Shown: piece by piece, positions 22,426-33,705 of the stretch
Position numbering within the stretch: position 1 is the first letter of the stretch
How the letters are laid out: each line of letters begins with the position of its first letter
Source: Pogostemon cablin
Taxonomy: Eukaryota; Streptophyta; Magnoliopsida; Lamiales; Lamiaceae
NCBI GenBank assembly: GCA_023678885.1
Contig: CM042986.1
Span: 248,001-312,000, forward strand
Direction of reading: 5' to 3'
DNA length: 64,000 bases
The notes under the pieces: model-generated
Seen by the model: the letters and a program-made list of their open reading frames with translations, nothing else
Told to the model about the DNA's origin: nothing
The model's database searches: none
Translations under genes and position numbers: made by a program

Positions 22426-25400
22426 GCTATCATTTTTATTTTAAGTACTAATCATACCTCAAAATATATAAAATTAAAGCATTTTTTACTAAAATATCCT
22501 TATATAAAATATACTATTATTAAATATACAAGTTCGATAATAAAACTCTCAAATATTATTTAGCAAATTCATAAGATATTCCGAGATATTTTCAAAAGGC
22601 AATCACAATTTCAATGAAGTAAAGCTCTAAAAACAAAACGCATGCATATGTTTATAAATCAATCCAAACATTCACACTCTATCTGGTGTCTATAGGCGAA
22701 CATCATTTTTTGTTTAGTTTCTATAATGGTTCATGTTAGCCTTTCAATTACTAATACCCGAACACTCAATCCTTTCAATTACGACTAAACTGCGTGCATT
22801 GAATTTATTCAATGAAAGTAGTACTCCCATTCATTCTACAGCAACTAAATTTCTACACAGCTATTTTCTTTAATTTCAAATCAAATTTAAAACATATATT
22901 ATTGAAATTATAGAAGGCGTTTCTATTGAAATTTTGCAGGTAGATTGAAGGTGTTTCTTCTTAGAGCTATTTCGTTCTTTTTGTTCTTCTAGGCGTGAGT
23001 AGTTGGAAGAGTTTGTTCTTCTGGGCATCACCCCGGAAGTGGGTGGTTGAGAGTTTAGTGAAGTTTTGAGTTTAATCTTGGATGAATGGATTTATATGAG
23101 AATGTAAGTAGTATGTCTTTTTGTAATTGAAGTATATTTAAGTAAAATTGGGGTACAAATAGCCGTGTTCTTTATAAACAGGTTGTAGTTTAATTAATTA
23201 AAAGGTAAAATAATCTAAAATGGTGTATACATTTAGAAAATGAGGTATATTTAATAAAATTGGGGCCGTAAATAATCGCCCCTAATTTTAATTCTCAATT
23301 AATTTTAGGATTGTCATCATTCTATTTTTTCTTTATATCTGTTTAATATCTAAAAATATAAAATTACTTCCACAAAATTAATTAAAATGTAGCCAATTTT
23401 CGTTAAACAACATGGAAGAACCGGATGGAGGGATATCAATCGGGCTGTTAACTAAACTTGTGAATTATTGATTCGGTATCAATTATTAAAGTGAGTTTAA
23501 CATGTTACCATTTATCTCGTTTAAGTTCTAATAGTAACCCCACCCGAAATTTGGTGGAATTTGATTGGTCCCTCATCGGTGAGGAATTGAGTGTGGGAAC
23601 TTTGAAAGTCAACGTTTTATTATGCAATGAATATTTTGAGATTCGTGTGAATATTAAAAATAGATTAAAGTAATAATAAGGAATAAAGAGAAGGAGTATA
23701 GAAAGAGGAAACTGACATGACAGTAGGTATTATGACATGGGGATCAATTAATTGAAAATTTAATTAACCACTTGATTAATCACAACGTTTTAGATCTAAT
23801 GTAGAAGATTAAGAAGCTTCTATTTGTCAGGTTTTCAACTTATGTTAAACAATTATTATAGTTTTTGGAAGCTTAATTAACAACATGACAACTACAATAA
23901 TTAATCTTTAAACTTTTTGTCTTTATGGTTTTTTTTTTGTGGACAAGATTAATAACATGCTCATATTTCCAAATTTATAGTTTCAGAAATTTGACACAAA
24001 TTGTTAATATTAATATTGAAACAATATTTTATTCGGACTAATTACTATTGGTTTACTATTGTTTTGTTATAATATAACTTGAACTATGTAGATAATATCT
24101 TTAAAATATTTGAAGTGGTTATATAAAAAGAGTTTTTTTAATGGATGAGCAAGATTATCTTCGTAGAACTGGATGCATAATTTTTATTTATTTTTTTATT
24201 AACAATAAGGTTATAATTTTCAGATATTTATTATTGGATGAAGAACATTTATCTATTTATTTATTTCATTACTCCTTATTATGGCTTCATTCTAGACCCT
24301 GCCTTATATACTTGATATAGAGGGCCCAATTTGTGGGTGGAGTTATGACTTCTATTTGCAATTTATTTGTGGGTGGAGTTATGCCACCACTGATAGATTA
24401 ATTTCATCGTCAACTCATATACACACACATTGTGACTATTCTATTTTGATTCTTTTAACTAACAATATTATGAAACTACTTTTCTAGAAATGTAAATATT
24501 AAATGGAATAGAAGTGATTAATTTTCCTTTAGTATATGTTTGCCAACATTGCATTATCATGAAAGCATCTATAATTATTACTCGTTAATCTGGAGTAATA
24601 TTTTATATCTGAGTATATAATGTATTTTTATTATTTTTATAAAACAATAGAAACTGATCATTGTGTTCATTGGGTATATAACAAACTTTCTGATCATTAA
24701 AATGGTAAAATTATCTTAGTCTTCACTTGTGTATGTTATACTGCATGGAAGGTAGATAATATTATATGACTCTCCCATGAAACCTTGTAATTTATTTATT
24801 ATTTTATTAATTAGGGTTCATTCTTCATTTTAAAGATTAAAATTAATGCCTAGAATATTATTATAATTTTACTAATTTGTGTAATATTTTATTTTTATGC
24901 TTCGTAATTTATTTTATACATGGAAATTTATTGATATATACTCCATATTATTTTACTCTTGAAATTTAATTTTAATTAATACTTAATTTTAGAACTAATT
25001 TTGAGGACATATATATAATTATAGTTTCATAATTATGATTCACAAATATTTTACTTTATTTTACTCTTATAATAACGAAATATTCTTTGACCAAAGCGTT
25101 AATTTTTAAAATATAACAATTAAAATCAATTAAAGATGAGACTTAAAAAAACATAAAGGTAGATTTATTTAATACATGATGTTGGATCACATAGTCCATT
25201 AATCAACTCAAATTCGCTAATTAAATGCATACAGTTAGACTCTTTAAGTGTTCGTTACGACTGAATACACATTAGTGTGAGTGTGTGACCGATATAAATT
25301 GATCTAAAATTATGCTGAGTAGTCGATTTAAATTAAGGATATTATTAACAGTAGGTCTGTGATTTGGTTGAAGGTTGACCTAACCTAACCACTTATTTGC

Positions 25401-25920
25401 AGCATATATTTATGGATCTTCGATGGATGACAATACTACTTATATAGTGGTTACAATATACGTTAAATATGTAATTATTCGGTATTTCATAAATAAAAGT
25501 GTATCTTGGGAGTAATTCTATTTAAAATTAATTTATTAAGCGTATGTCATTACAAAAGAGAGCATTGGAGGAGTTCAGAAATTAGTTTAATAACGACAAT
25601 CCAACGCACAATCAAGCCGACTTAATTTGATCTTAGCGATTAATTAATTATGGGCAGGAAAATAGAAGTATGTACATTTATATTCGATCTAGTTAAAATA
25701 TAATGTTATTAAAAAAAAATGTTTGAAAGTCATTTAAGATGGAGATAAAAGAGGACGCCACGACTTATGAAATGACGCAGATATATATATACTCCACCGA
25801 TTAGTTTTATATACAGCTTATTTGTGCTTCAATTTGAAAAATAAATAAAGTTTATTTAATTAAAATCCATCTCTTTGGCGTTTTTGAAATTGATAAAACT
25901 TATTTATTATTATTATTATA
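22426..25920. other. AT-rich spacer, no gene seen
   Basis: No ORF with a family motif. The phrase ATTTGTGGGTGGAGTTATG is directly repeated near 24329 and 24366. The rest is A/T homopolymer-rich intergenic DNA. Confidence 0.5.
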
Positions 25921-25924
25921 TTGA

Positions 25925-26290
25925 AAGGCAAAAACTTGTGTGCGACGGGCGCACGGGAGCACAATTTTGTGTTAAATTGTATATTCTTTAGTATAAAGAT
26001 GTGTACCATGACAAAAACTTGTGTGTGCTCGGGCGCACGGGAACACATTTCGTGCGCCTTTGAAATTTTGTGTTAAATTGTATACTCTTTAGTATAAATA
26101 TGTGTGCCCTTTATTTTCTGAAGAAAAATAAAAAAATATTAATAAAGTGTATACATTTTTAGAACAAAATGGTGTACCTTTATTAATTAAAGTGTATACT
26201 CTTTAGACCAAAGCAATGTACCCTTACACATAATACTAAATTCTAAAGGCACACAGAATGTGTTCCCGTGCGCACACTAGCCTCGCTCAT
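25925..26290. repeat. Small repeat element with internal duplication and inverted end
   Basis: Two tandem copies of a module reading GCAAAAACTTGTGTG ... CGGGCGCACGGGAGCACA followed by TTGTGTTAAATTGTATA start near 25928 and 26012. The right end (about 26200-26285) carries the same module inverted: its reverse complement reads GTGTGCGCACGGGAACACA and GTGTGCCTTTAGAATTTAGTA. A weaker relative of the left end occurs near 38204. Inverted ends and a dispersed relative suggest a MITE-like element; no target duplication was identified. Confidence 0.55.
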
Positions 26291-27140
26291 ATTGAAAACT
26301 TTTAATATTAAAAGATTCTAAATGATTGAAAATAATCGGAAAAAATTAATGCCAAGTCAAAAGGAAAAACATTTTCAGTCGCAAAATAATTTTCTAGAAA
26401 TAAATCGCTATGCATTCAAATCTTCTAGAGTGAAAGATTATATGGACAATTCTCCCATAAATTTTGGCACATTAATTTCTGGATTAAAAGTTGGATAATA
26501 AATTAATGGGTAAATTATTAAAAACCCCTCGAAATTTGTCTAAATTAATCTAGGTTTCACGTGATTTCATTTTAACTATATTCATTTATTAAAGGACTAT
26601 TCTAAATTGAATAAAACTATAATCTAGGTTTCTCCCATTCTATAGATTTTTATTCAATCTTAATTCTGAATAAATTATTTTTACCTATTGATATTGACAT
26701 GCATTAAGAAAACAAATTCTAAATTCAAATCAAGCAAACATTCCCAAATTAAAGCTTACTTAAAAAAGCTTAATTAATGTGGATAAACATTTAAGATTGA
26801 TTATATTCCAAAGGTTGGCGAATTCCAAGTTTAATTCTAATTTACTCCCGAGTTATTGACCCATTCCATTGCTACTTTGGCAGCGTAAGAATTTTAGAAG
26901 TTGATTAATTTGTGTGAGAAAATGGAGTGGAGTGAAAAGACGAAAGCACCCTTGGAAGAAGAAAGAAGTAGCAAATGGTGAAACCCAGAATCCCAAGAAA
27001 TGAAACTTACGTGTAAAATAATGAGGAGGCGTCCATGCCAAGAAATCCCCTCGTTTCCTCTCTCTTCCAAGCTTCACCCTTCATTTCTTTTATTATTATT
27101 ATTATTATTTTTTTTTTAAATTTAATTTAATCCTCATTCT
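26291..27140. other. Spacer upstream of the HVA22-like gene
   Basis: No gene seen. A TTA/T-rich run at about 27088-27125 precedes the HVA22 core promoter. The short - strand ORF at 26853-27077 is not recognised. Confidence 0.5.
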
Positions 27141-27149
27141 CTCTCATCG

Positions 27150-27165
27150 TGTATATATATACATG
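27150..27165 (+). promoter_or_regulatory. Probable TATA box of the HVA22-like gene
   Basis: GTATATATATACATGCC lies about 470 bp upstream of the ATG, followed by a pyrimidine-rich leader. A possible 5' UTR intron donor (AAGGTAACG) occurs near 27254. Position-based inference only. Confidence 0.4.
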
Positions 27166-27623
27166 CCCCCCATTCATAACTAACTTCCATACTTTTCCAC
27201 ACTTCCATTTTTCTCTTTATTACTCAATAATAATTCGAAGATTTCTCGTTTAAGGTAACGCAAATCTCTGTATTCTCTTTCTCAATTCATTTTCAATTTT
27301 CATACTTGGATATCTATCCCCTTTGCTTACCCCTAAATGCACTACTTCTAATAATCGATTCTATCTTCCAACTTTTGTGATATTTAATCTGGTTCAACAC
27401 TGTGATTCTTTTCTTTTACTCAATTTCTTCCTAAGATTCCACTTTCACAAGTATTCATGATGATTCTATTGCTTTGTTAGTTATGCAATTAAGCAATCAT
27501 AATCGCGTTTGTAATTAATGATTATCTTCATTTTTCTGTCAAATTTTGATTACTTGTTGCTTTGTGTGTTTACTCAACTTTGAATGATCTTCTTCTCCTT
27601 TGATTCGTTCAGTAATTTTTGAG

Positions 27624-29336
27624 ATGATTGGAGAACTCATCACCAGTTGTTTAATGTAAGTAACTATTTCACCGCTTTCATCAATTGATTCCCTCTGTTT
27701 TTCCCCCTTTTTCTTTATCAATTCCCTCTTTTTTATTAATGATGATTAATACATATTATTCAATTAAACAGATTGGTTCTTGGATATGCATATCCTGCTT
27801 TCCAGTGCTTCAAAACTGTAGAAAAAAACAGGGTTGAGATTCCAGAACTCCGATTTTGGTGTCAATATTGGTAAGCATTTTATTTAATTTAAAAAATTCA
27901 ATTTGGGGTGCGAAAGAGTTGAACTTTGATCCATCTTGTATTTGGTAGAGATCAAATTAAGTTTCCATACAATTATTGGTGTTATTCTTCAACAACAGAT
28001 GATGTTAGGAAGCTTTGAACCAATCAAATGCTTGAGAATTAAGAATGTTGCTTTGATTAAGTAAAAGGTCAACAAATGATTATAAAACATTTTTTATTTT
28101 TCTCATAGATAATGAAAACCAAAGGTGATACTTGACAAGCTTTTAAACTTTAACAATTTTGTTCCTTTCCATGATAATGACTCTCTTATTATTTTGGAGA
28201 AACATATTGACTAGTACTTTTCAACCCTACACCTGTAGAAACTGTAGAATCCATCAGTTCATATAATAATAATACATCTACATTGTTAAATGTATACATC
28301 TATTTATGTATGCAAATGATCATGCGCGCATATTGATTGGTATTGTTCTTGGTGTCATGAAACATGGAGTATATCATCTCCAAGATTTATTTTTTATTGA
28401 ATTAGACCACTAAAATGTACATAAACATTCAGTAATTTGAGTTTTCTATTTTCCAGGATAATTGTTGCTATTATTACAATTCTTGAGAAAGTTGGCGATG
28501 TATTCATTTCATGGTATGTTGTCTAACAGACTTACACAACTATACTCTTTATGTTTAACTTAAATCTCTTCTCATATTGTTATAACTGAAATCTTTTATC
28601 ATATGTTGTTTATAAATTAAATATTTTCTGATAGGTTGCCAATGTATGGAGAGATGAAGTTGGCTGTCTTTATCTACTTGTGGTATCCCAAAACGAAGGT
28701 GAAACTTGCTTCCTCTTATCTTATGTATACATGGAAATTTCATAAATATGGATTACATAACTGTTAAAAATGCAGGGGTCGGGATATGTTTACGAAACCT
28801 TGCTGCGACCATACATGTCGAGGCATGAGACGGATATCGATAGGAGTTTAATAGAGTTTAGAGAAAGAGCTTGGAACTTAGCAATCTACTATTGGCAGAA
28901 TTGCACAGAACTTGGTTCCACAAAAATTCTTCAATTTCTTCAATTTGTTGCTTCTCAAGGAGGAAGATCTACACAAACAACCTCAGAGGTATGGCATTAT
29001 AAATGATGACAATGGATGCATTTTATAGTATAAGTTAAAAGCATTAACTGGTTGCAGAATGGCGCAAACCAAGCTTCATCTTCCGGGTTATTCAAGAGGA
29101 GCAAGGGAGACAAGCAGAGGGCCGACCCTGGACCATTCTTCAGCTCTCATCGTAGCGAAACATCCAAGACAGAGTCTATTAAAGTAGAGCTCCAGCAGGA
29201 ATCTCGTTTTATTAGGCCCGAGGATGTACATATTTCAGACCCAAGAATGGAGAGTGGATCAAAAAATAAATCAAGTTTGAACGACGACGTACAGGCTGCA
29301 AGGCATAGACTTAGGCACTTCATAGATAGGAATTAG
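27624..29336 (+). CDS. HVA22-like protein (TB2/DP1/REEP family), six exons
   Basis: Exons 27624-27655, 27772-27870, 28457-28513, 28635-28698, 28776-28988 and 29058-29336; all junctions are GT-AG and phases agree, giving 247 residues. HVA22/REEP proteins are hairpin membrane proteins that shape tubular ER; in plants several are ABA- and stress-regulated. The TB2/DP1 domain covers roughly residues 10-90: LVLGYAYPAFQCFKTVEKN, FWCQYWIIVAIITILE, LPMYGEMKLAVFIYLWYP and GYVYETLLRPYM, with two hydrophobic hairpin segments. A Ser/Lys-rich hydrophilic tail ends at IDRN. Length and long tail resemble the HVA22h/i/j subgroup. Start chosen as MIGELITSCL, the family N-terminus. No lesion seen. Confidence 0.92.
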
Positions 29337-29497
29337 TTGAATGGTTAGAAACAAACAGTTGTATACAACACCAGATTGTACATCTATTCTTTTTTTCTTT
29401 TCTTTTTTGTATTTTAGTGTAAAAGTTATGTACACTTGCCATTGGAAAAAGAAAAAAAAAAAATTGAATTATTTGGGCATACATAGGCTATAAGCAA

Positions 29498-29759
29498 TCA
29501 TGTGTTGAACCCGGAAAGTTCCATTGAGGGCCCAAACAAGTTTCCGGTAAAAGAAGCCAATGGCATGCGTAAGGCGGTGGAACAAGGAGCAGCGGACATA
29601 GGGCGAAGGTAGGCACGCGCCGCCTGATTGACGAGATGGTTTCGGATGCAGATATCCAAGTCGGAATTAGGACTAATCAGATCTTTGAGTGAACTGTAGC
29701 GGTAACACGCGATTCTGCACGGCACAAGTTCCAGATCATCGCCCGAATGCTCTTCAAAC
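29498..29759 (-). other. GC-rich open frame lacking an ATG, unrecognised
   Basis: On the - strand an open frame runs from about 29759 to TAG/TAA at 29498, encoding WFEEHSGDDLELVPCRIACY and further Arg/Ala-rich sequence ending in ELSGFNT. It is much more GC-rich than its surroundings, as coding DNA here tends to be. There is no in-frame ATG: upstream it runs into a CT/GA microsatellite (29765-29797) and a stop near 29803. The out-of-frame ATG just upstream reads Met-Val-stop. It may be a small plant gene whose start has been lost, or a last exon. It converges on the HVA22 3' end. Function unknown. Confidence 0.4.
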
Positions 29760-29760
29760 C

Positions 29761-29764
<4 letters not shown>

Positions 29765-29797
<33 letters not shown>
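29765..29797. repeat. CT microsatellite
   Basis: Uninterrupted TC dinucleotides followed by TTCTCTC; directly abuts the open frame on the - strand. Confidence 0.9.
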
Positions 29798-30301
29798 ACT
29801 TTAACATTATAATCTTCAAATCACTATCACTATCACTATTTTATTAATAATAATAATAATAATAACTTCGCATTAATCGTTTCATGTCACGTTTACGTAC
29901 CTGATTAAAAATCATAATATATATTCCATATATAAACTCCATTCCATAATGAATTCTTTTGTTAAGTTAAAAGAGAGAATAAGTCAAATTATATATTTCT
30001 TCATTTGTTAGGAATATTTATCAAATCAAAAATTTACATAAAGGTAAGTTAGGAATATTTCTCGAATCCATGATTTGCTCAGAAGAATCAATCCCTCACA
30101 TCCACATAACAGTATGATTCCTAAATACAAAGAGTAAACCGTGGACCTAAATTTAGATAAAATCACTAATTAACCTAATCTAAAATCACAAATAAGATCA
30201 ATTATTATTCAAGATAAATGTATAACCCAAATTCTGCGCCTAAATCACATTCTTCTGTTTTATTGGAATTTAAATTTAAATTTTTATTCTGCTAAATCAC
30301 T

Positions 30302-30830
30302 CTATCAAACCTTTCCAAGTACATTAATATCAATTAACATTTGCAAATATCCATTAGGAATTAATGGGAATTTAGTAAAGGAGGCACTATTACTATCAAA
30401 TTTATTTATCATGGCACTATTACTACCCAATCTATATATGAAGGCACCCAATATTTTATTTAATTTATTCATACACCCTAAAATCATTCTAAAACAAAAT
30501 TATATAAATTAATACAATCAACTCTTGATTAATATACAAAATTACATGTAATTATAAATAAAGACAAAGTACTTATATTGCGATATTGTGAGCTCAAATA
30601 ATGGAGGAAATATTACAATATTTTCGCACGTATGATGTACTTTCTCACATCATTAAAAAAACTAAAATTTTAATTCCGCTATATCACTCTAACATACGTC
30701 AAACCTTTCCAAGTACATTAATATCAATTAACATTTGCAAAATTCCATTAGAAATTAATGGGAATTTAGTAAAGGCGGTACTATTACTGCCCAGTCTATT
30801 TATGGAGGCACCCAATATTTTATTTAATTT
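30302..30830. repeat. Local direct duplication of about 150-170 bp
   Basis: The block beginning CAAACCTTTCCAAGTACATT, followed by CAATTAACATTTGCAAA and GGCACCCAATATTTTATTTA, occurs at about 30306-30470 and again at about 30697-30830. Copies differ by several substitutions and an 18-30 bp deletion in the second. No coding content; it may be two relics of one element family. Confidence 0.8.
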
Positions 30831-31291
30831 ATGGGTGAATATTTTGTTGAACTAATCAATTTATATATTCTTTCGACATATTTTGATTTATTTCCTTGGT
30901 AGGATGCTAATCAATTAAATTTTATTTTATTTTATTAAGAAACAACAATAGTTTCTTCAATTTATAGAAAGGGGGAAGAATAGAAAAACTGTAAATAAGA
31001 TTCTTTTTTTCTTTTTCTTTTTGAGATTGTAATTTATTACCATATTGGATGGCAGCAGGGGGAGGAAGAACAAGGAAGGAGGAGAGTAATAGGATGTATT
31101 AATTTTGGTTGCACGTAAGAAAGAGGGTTAATTTAAGGCCTTCAAGTATAAACATAGATTTCGTTGAGTAAGAAAGGGGCATTAACCGAAAAATTGTAAA
31201 TTCGAATCAAGTATAATATCCATTAAGAAACTCAAAGTATAATATCTATTAAGAAACTCAGTACAAGGTGAAGGGTGGATTCCTCGTGGAT

Positions 31292-31680
31292 AGAGCTGTT
31301 AAATCAAACGAGTAGCTTGAAAGCTCGACTCGACTCGTTAAAGCTCGAGCTCGGTTCGGCTCGTGCTTACTCGAGCTCGAATTCGAGCTTGTTTTATACT
31401 CGTTTCATGAACGAGCCAAGCTCGGCTCTGCTCTATAATGCTTGACAGTAATAAAATAATAATAAATTAATATTATTAATAATAATAAATATGATTTAAT
31501 TATATTATATTAAATATAATAATAAAGTAATAAAATTATGGCTCGATAAGGCTCGAAAAACTCAATTAATTTTACTTAACAAGTCGAGCTGAGCTCGAGC
31601 TCGTGATAAGCTCGTTTTCTATTCGAGCCGAGCTCGAGTATGTGATATTCGAGCTCGCTCGGCTCGTTTAACAGCCCTAC
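31292..31680. mobile_element. hAT-like MITE rich in AGCTCGAGC
   Basis: Inverted ends: left AGAGCTGTTAAATCAAACGAG, right (reverse complement) GTAGGGCTGTTAAACGAG. An imperfect 8-bp target duplication flanks it (TCGTGGAT at 31284-31291, TTGTGGAT at 31681-31688). Subterminal regions are packed with AGCTCGAGC/GGCTCG motifs in both orientations around an AT-rich core. An 8-bp duplication and short inverted ends are characteristic of hAT elements; no transposase is encoded. Confidence 0.75.
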
Positions 31681-32129
31681 TTGTGGATATTATAATGAGC
31701 GAGAGTGCGACCAAACCCTTGAAAACTGTAAGAGGTAAAAAAAAGAGGTAAAAATTATAGGATAAATATAAATGGATTAATTTGATTCGATCAGTTGAGT
31801 TGTTATGGTAAGTTTTGAATAATTAAAAATGTTCAAAGTCTAAATTACCCTTTTAACATATAAGGTAGTATATTAATTAAAATTTAGGTGAGAATCTATC
31901 ATATTAGTTGAACTAATGAGATGCATTAATTGTTTTACTTTTCTTATAAAATAATATTAATTATAATCTATTGGATTAATTACTATCCAGTACACAATAT
32001 TACCTATTATTACTATTAGATATATCAATTCAAATATATTACTACTGAATACAAAATATTAAAATGATATACCTAATATAACTTTAACCTCATCAAATTA
32101 AATATAATTTAAATCTCCTAAAAAGAAGG

Positions 32130-32352
32130 CCCTATTAAGATGGTGTACCCCACCATTAGGGGCCCCACCGCCCCTGCCCTGGGGATTGGTGGAGGAGGTA
32201 AATCTCAGGATGTGCCTCAAGTGGCTTATAGAGAGGGCTCACTGTTAAACTTGTGCTTGCAAGGGGCCAAATCCATGCCAAAGGCAGGATTCGAACCCCC
32301 ACCCTGCAGCAACCAAGCTCAGCTGGAAGGCCTTTCCACCCTCCCCTCTACA
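32130..32352 (-). mobile_element. Candidate SINE-like, tRNA-derived element
   Basis: A GC-rich island in AT-rich DNA. Read on the - strand it contains a perfect Pol III B-box (GGTTCGAATCC, plus coordinates 32287-32297). A box-A-like CAGCTGAGCTTGG lies only 15 nt before it, too close for a tRNA, so box A is uncertain; an alternative is the GGTGGAAAGG stretch further upstream. It does not fold as a tRNA in an obvious way. No poly-A/T tail or target duplication confirmed. Confidence 0.4.
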
Positions 32353-32628
32353 TGAAGAGTTCGACGACGTAGGAACCGTTAAATCATTCAGCGAAGTGGG
32401 GCTTTGCAAAAAATAAAAATTATAATAAAATGTATTATATACGTTAATCAAATTAAATAAAAATAAATATATGTCTTTATCTACATTAAATTTTAATTAA
32501 TAACTAAAATATACTAGTAGACAATAATTGTGGGGGTTCAACATGAAATAGAAAATATATAAAAAAACTCTTATTGTTCATATTTATAAAATGTCTAATA
32601 TAACATAAAAATAAAAAACTCTCACACC

Positions 32629-32629
<1 letters not shown>

Positions 32630-32678
<49 letters not shown>
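32630..32678. repeat. TAA trinucleotide microsatellite
   Basis: About 16 uninterrupted TAA/ATA units. Confidence 0.95.
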
Positions 32679-32680
<2 letters not shown>

Positions 32681-32789
32681 TGTAAAAAATTTACAATTCT
32701 ACATAAAAGTAATAAAACTATCATATGTAACATAATAAAAAAAGATTAAAAAAAAGCTCACAACAATAATAAATTAAAAAAGCCTTAAT

Positions 32790-33093
32790 TTCATTGTTAA
32801 ATTGGTTTACTAACGGATTAACAACGGAATCCGTTGGTAAATTTCCGTTGGTAAAGTGGTGGTTGGTAAATTTTTAGCAACGAAAATTCAATTCCGTTGA
32901 TAGTTGCTAATAATTCTGTTGGTAATTTATATAATGATTTCCTTCATAATTCGTTGGTAAAATAGAGAACAAATCCGTTGGCATTCCATTGTTAAAAGAA
33001 AAATGTCATTTTTGTTGTTAATCCATTGGTAATTATCAACGGATTGAATTCAGTTGGTAAATTTTATTGTTAAAAAATATTTTATTTGTAGTA
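32790..33093. mobile_element. Possible CACTA-type terminal region
   Basis: Many copies of CCGTTGGTAAAT-like motifs in both orientations, ending in AATATTTTATTTGTAGTA, which resembles the TTTGTAGTG end of CACTA transposons. CACTA elements carry such short subterminal repeats for transposase binding. The other terminus and a 3-bp duplication were not found, so this may be a fragment. Confidence 0.35.
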
Positions 33094-33147
33094 TAAATCG
33101 TTCATACCTTTTTTTTGAATAAATAATTATTAATTAAAATTAATTTT

Positions 33148-33151
<4 letters not shown>

Positions 33152-33184
<33 letters not shown>
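33152..33184. repeat. TA microsatellite
   Basis: TA dinucleotide run. The sequence on each side (AATAAATAATTATTA ... TTAATTTTAAAT) is partly duplicated, suggesting slippage or a local duplication around it. Confidence 0.9.
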
Positions 33185-33191
<7 letters not shown>

Positions 33192-33474
33192 TTGTTCATG
33201 CTTTCTTTCATTTTTGAATAAATAATTATTAGTTTAAATTAATTTTAAATATAATATATATAATATAAAAGAAAAAAAATAAAAATAGTAATAATAAGAT
33301 AGGTATTCAAATTTGAACAATTAATTATACTTTATTTATGGAAGAAAATTGATTAATCTAATAAATGAACTCAAATAACCTAAATTTATAGTAAGGATAT
33401 AATAATAATTGCACCTTGATAAAATGTTATTGATTTGGATCAAATTGATTCAAATAGCAAGGTCTAAAATTATA

Positions 33475-33705
33475 CTCCCTCCGTCCCCTTGATACGTATT
33501 ATTTTGTCATTTTGTCCGTCCTAATACAAAGTATCAATTTTCTTTTATGGATTGATGTGACACATTGTGGGTCCACATTAAACACTAATACAACTAACCA
33601 CTACACATTAAAATATTATTTATTTCATCTAATTATATATTAAAATATTATACTTTTTAATACACGTGAATAAAGTAAATAGATACCTATTAAAGGATGG
33701 AGGAG
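33475..33705. mobile_element. Stowaway-type MITE
   Basis: 231 bp flanked by TA dinucleotides. The left end is CTCCCTCCGTCCCC; the right end is GGATGGAGGAG, whose reverse complement matches the left end. CTCCCTCCGTCC plus TA duplication is the Stowaway/mariner signature. It lies about 270 bp upstream of the RPA32 start codon. Confidence 0.88.

Noticed and set aside
32287..32325. A tRNA gene on -
   Set aside because: Only the B-box fits; box A spacing is wrong and no acceptor stem pairing is evident.
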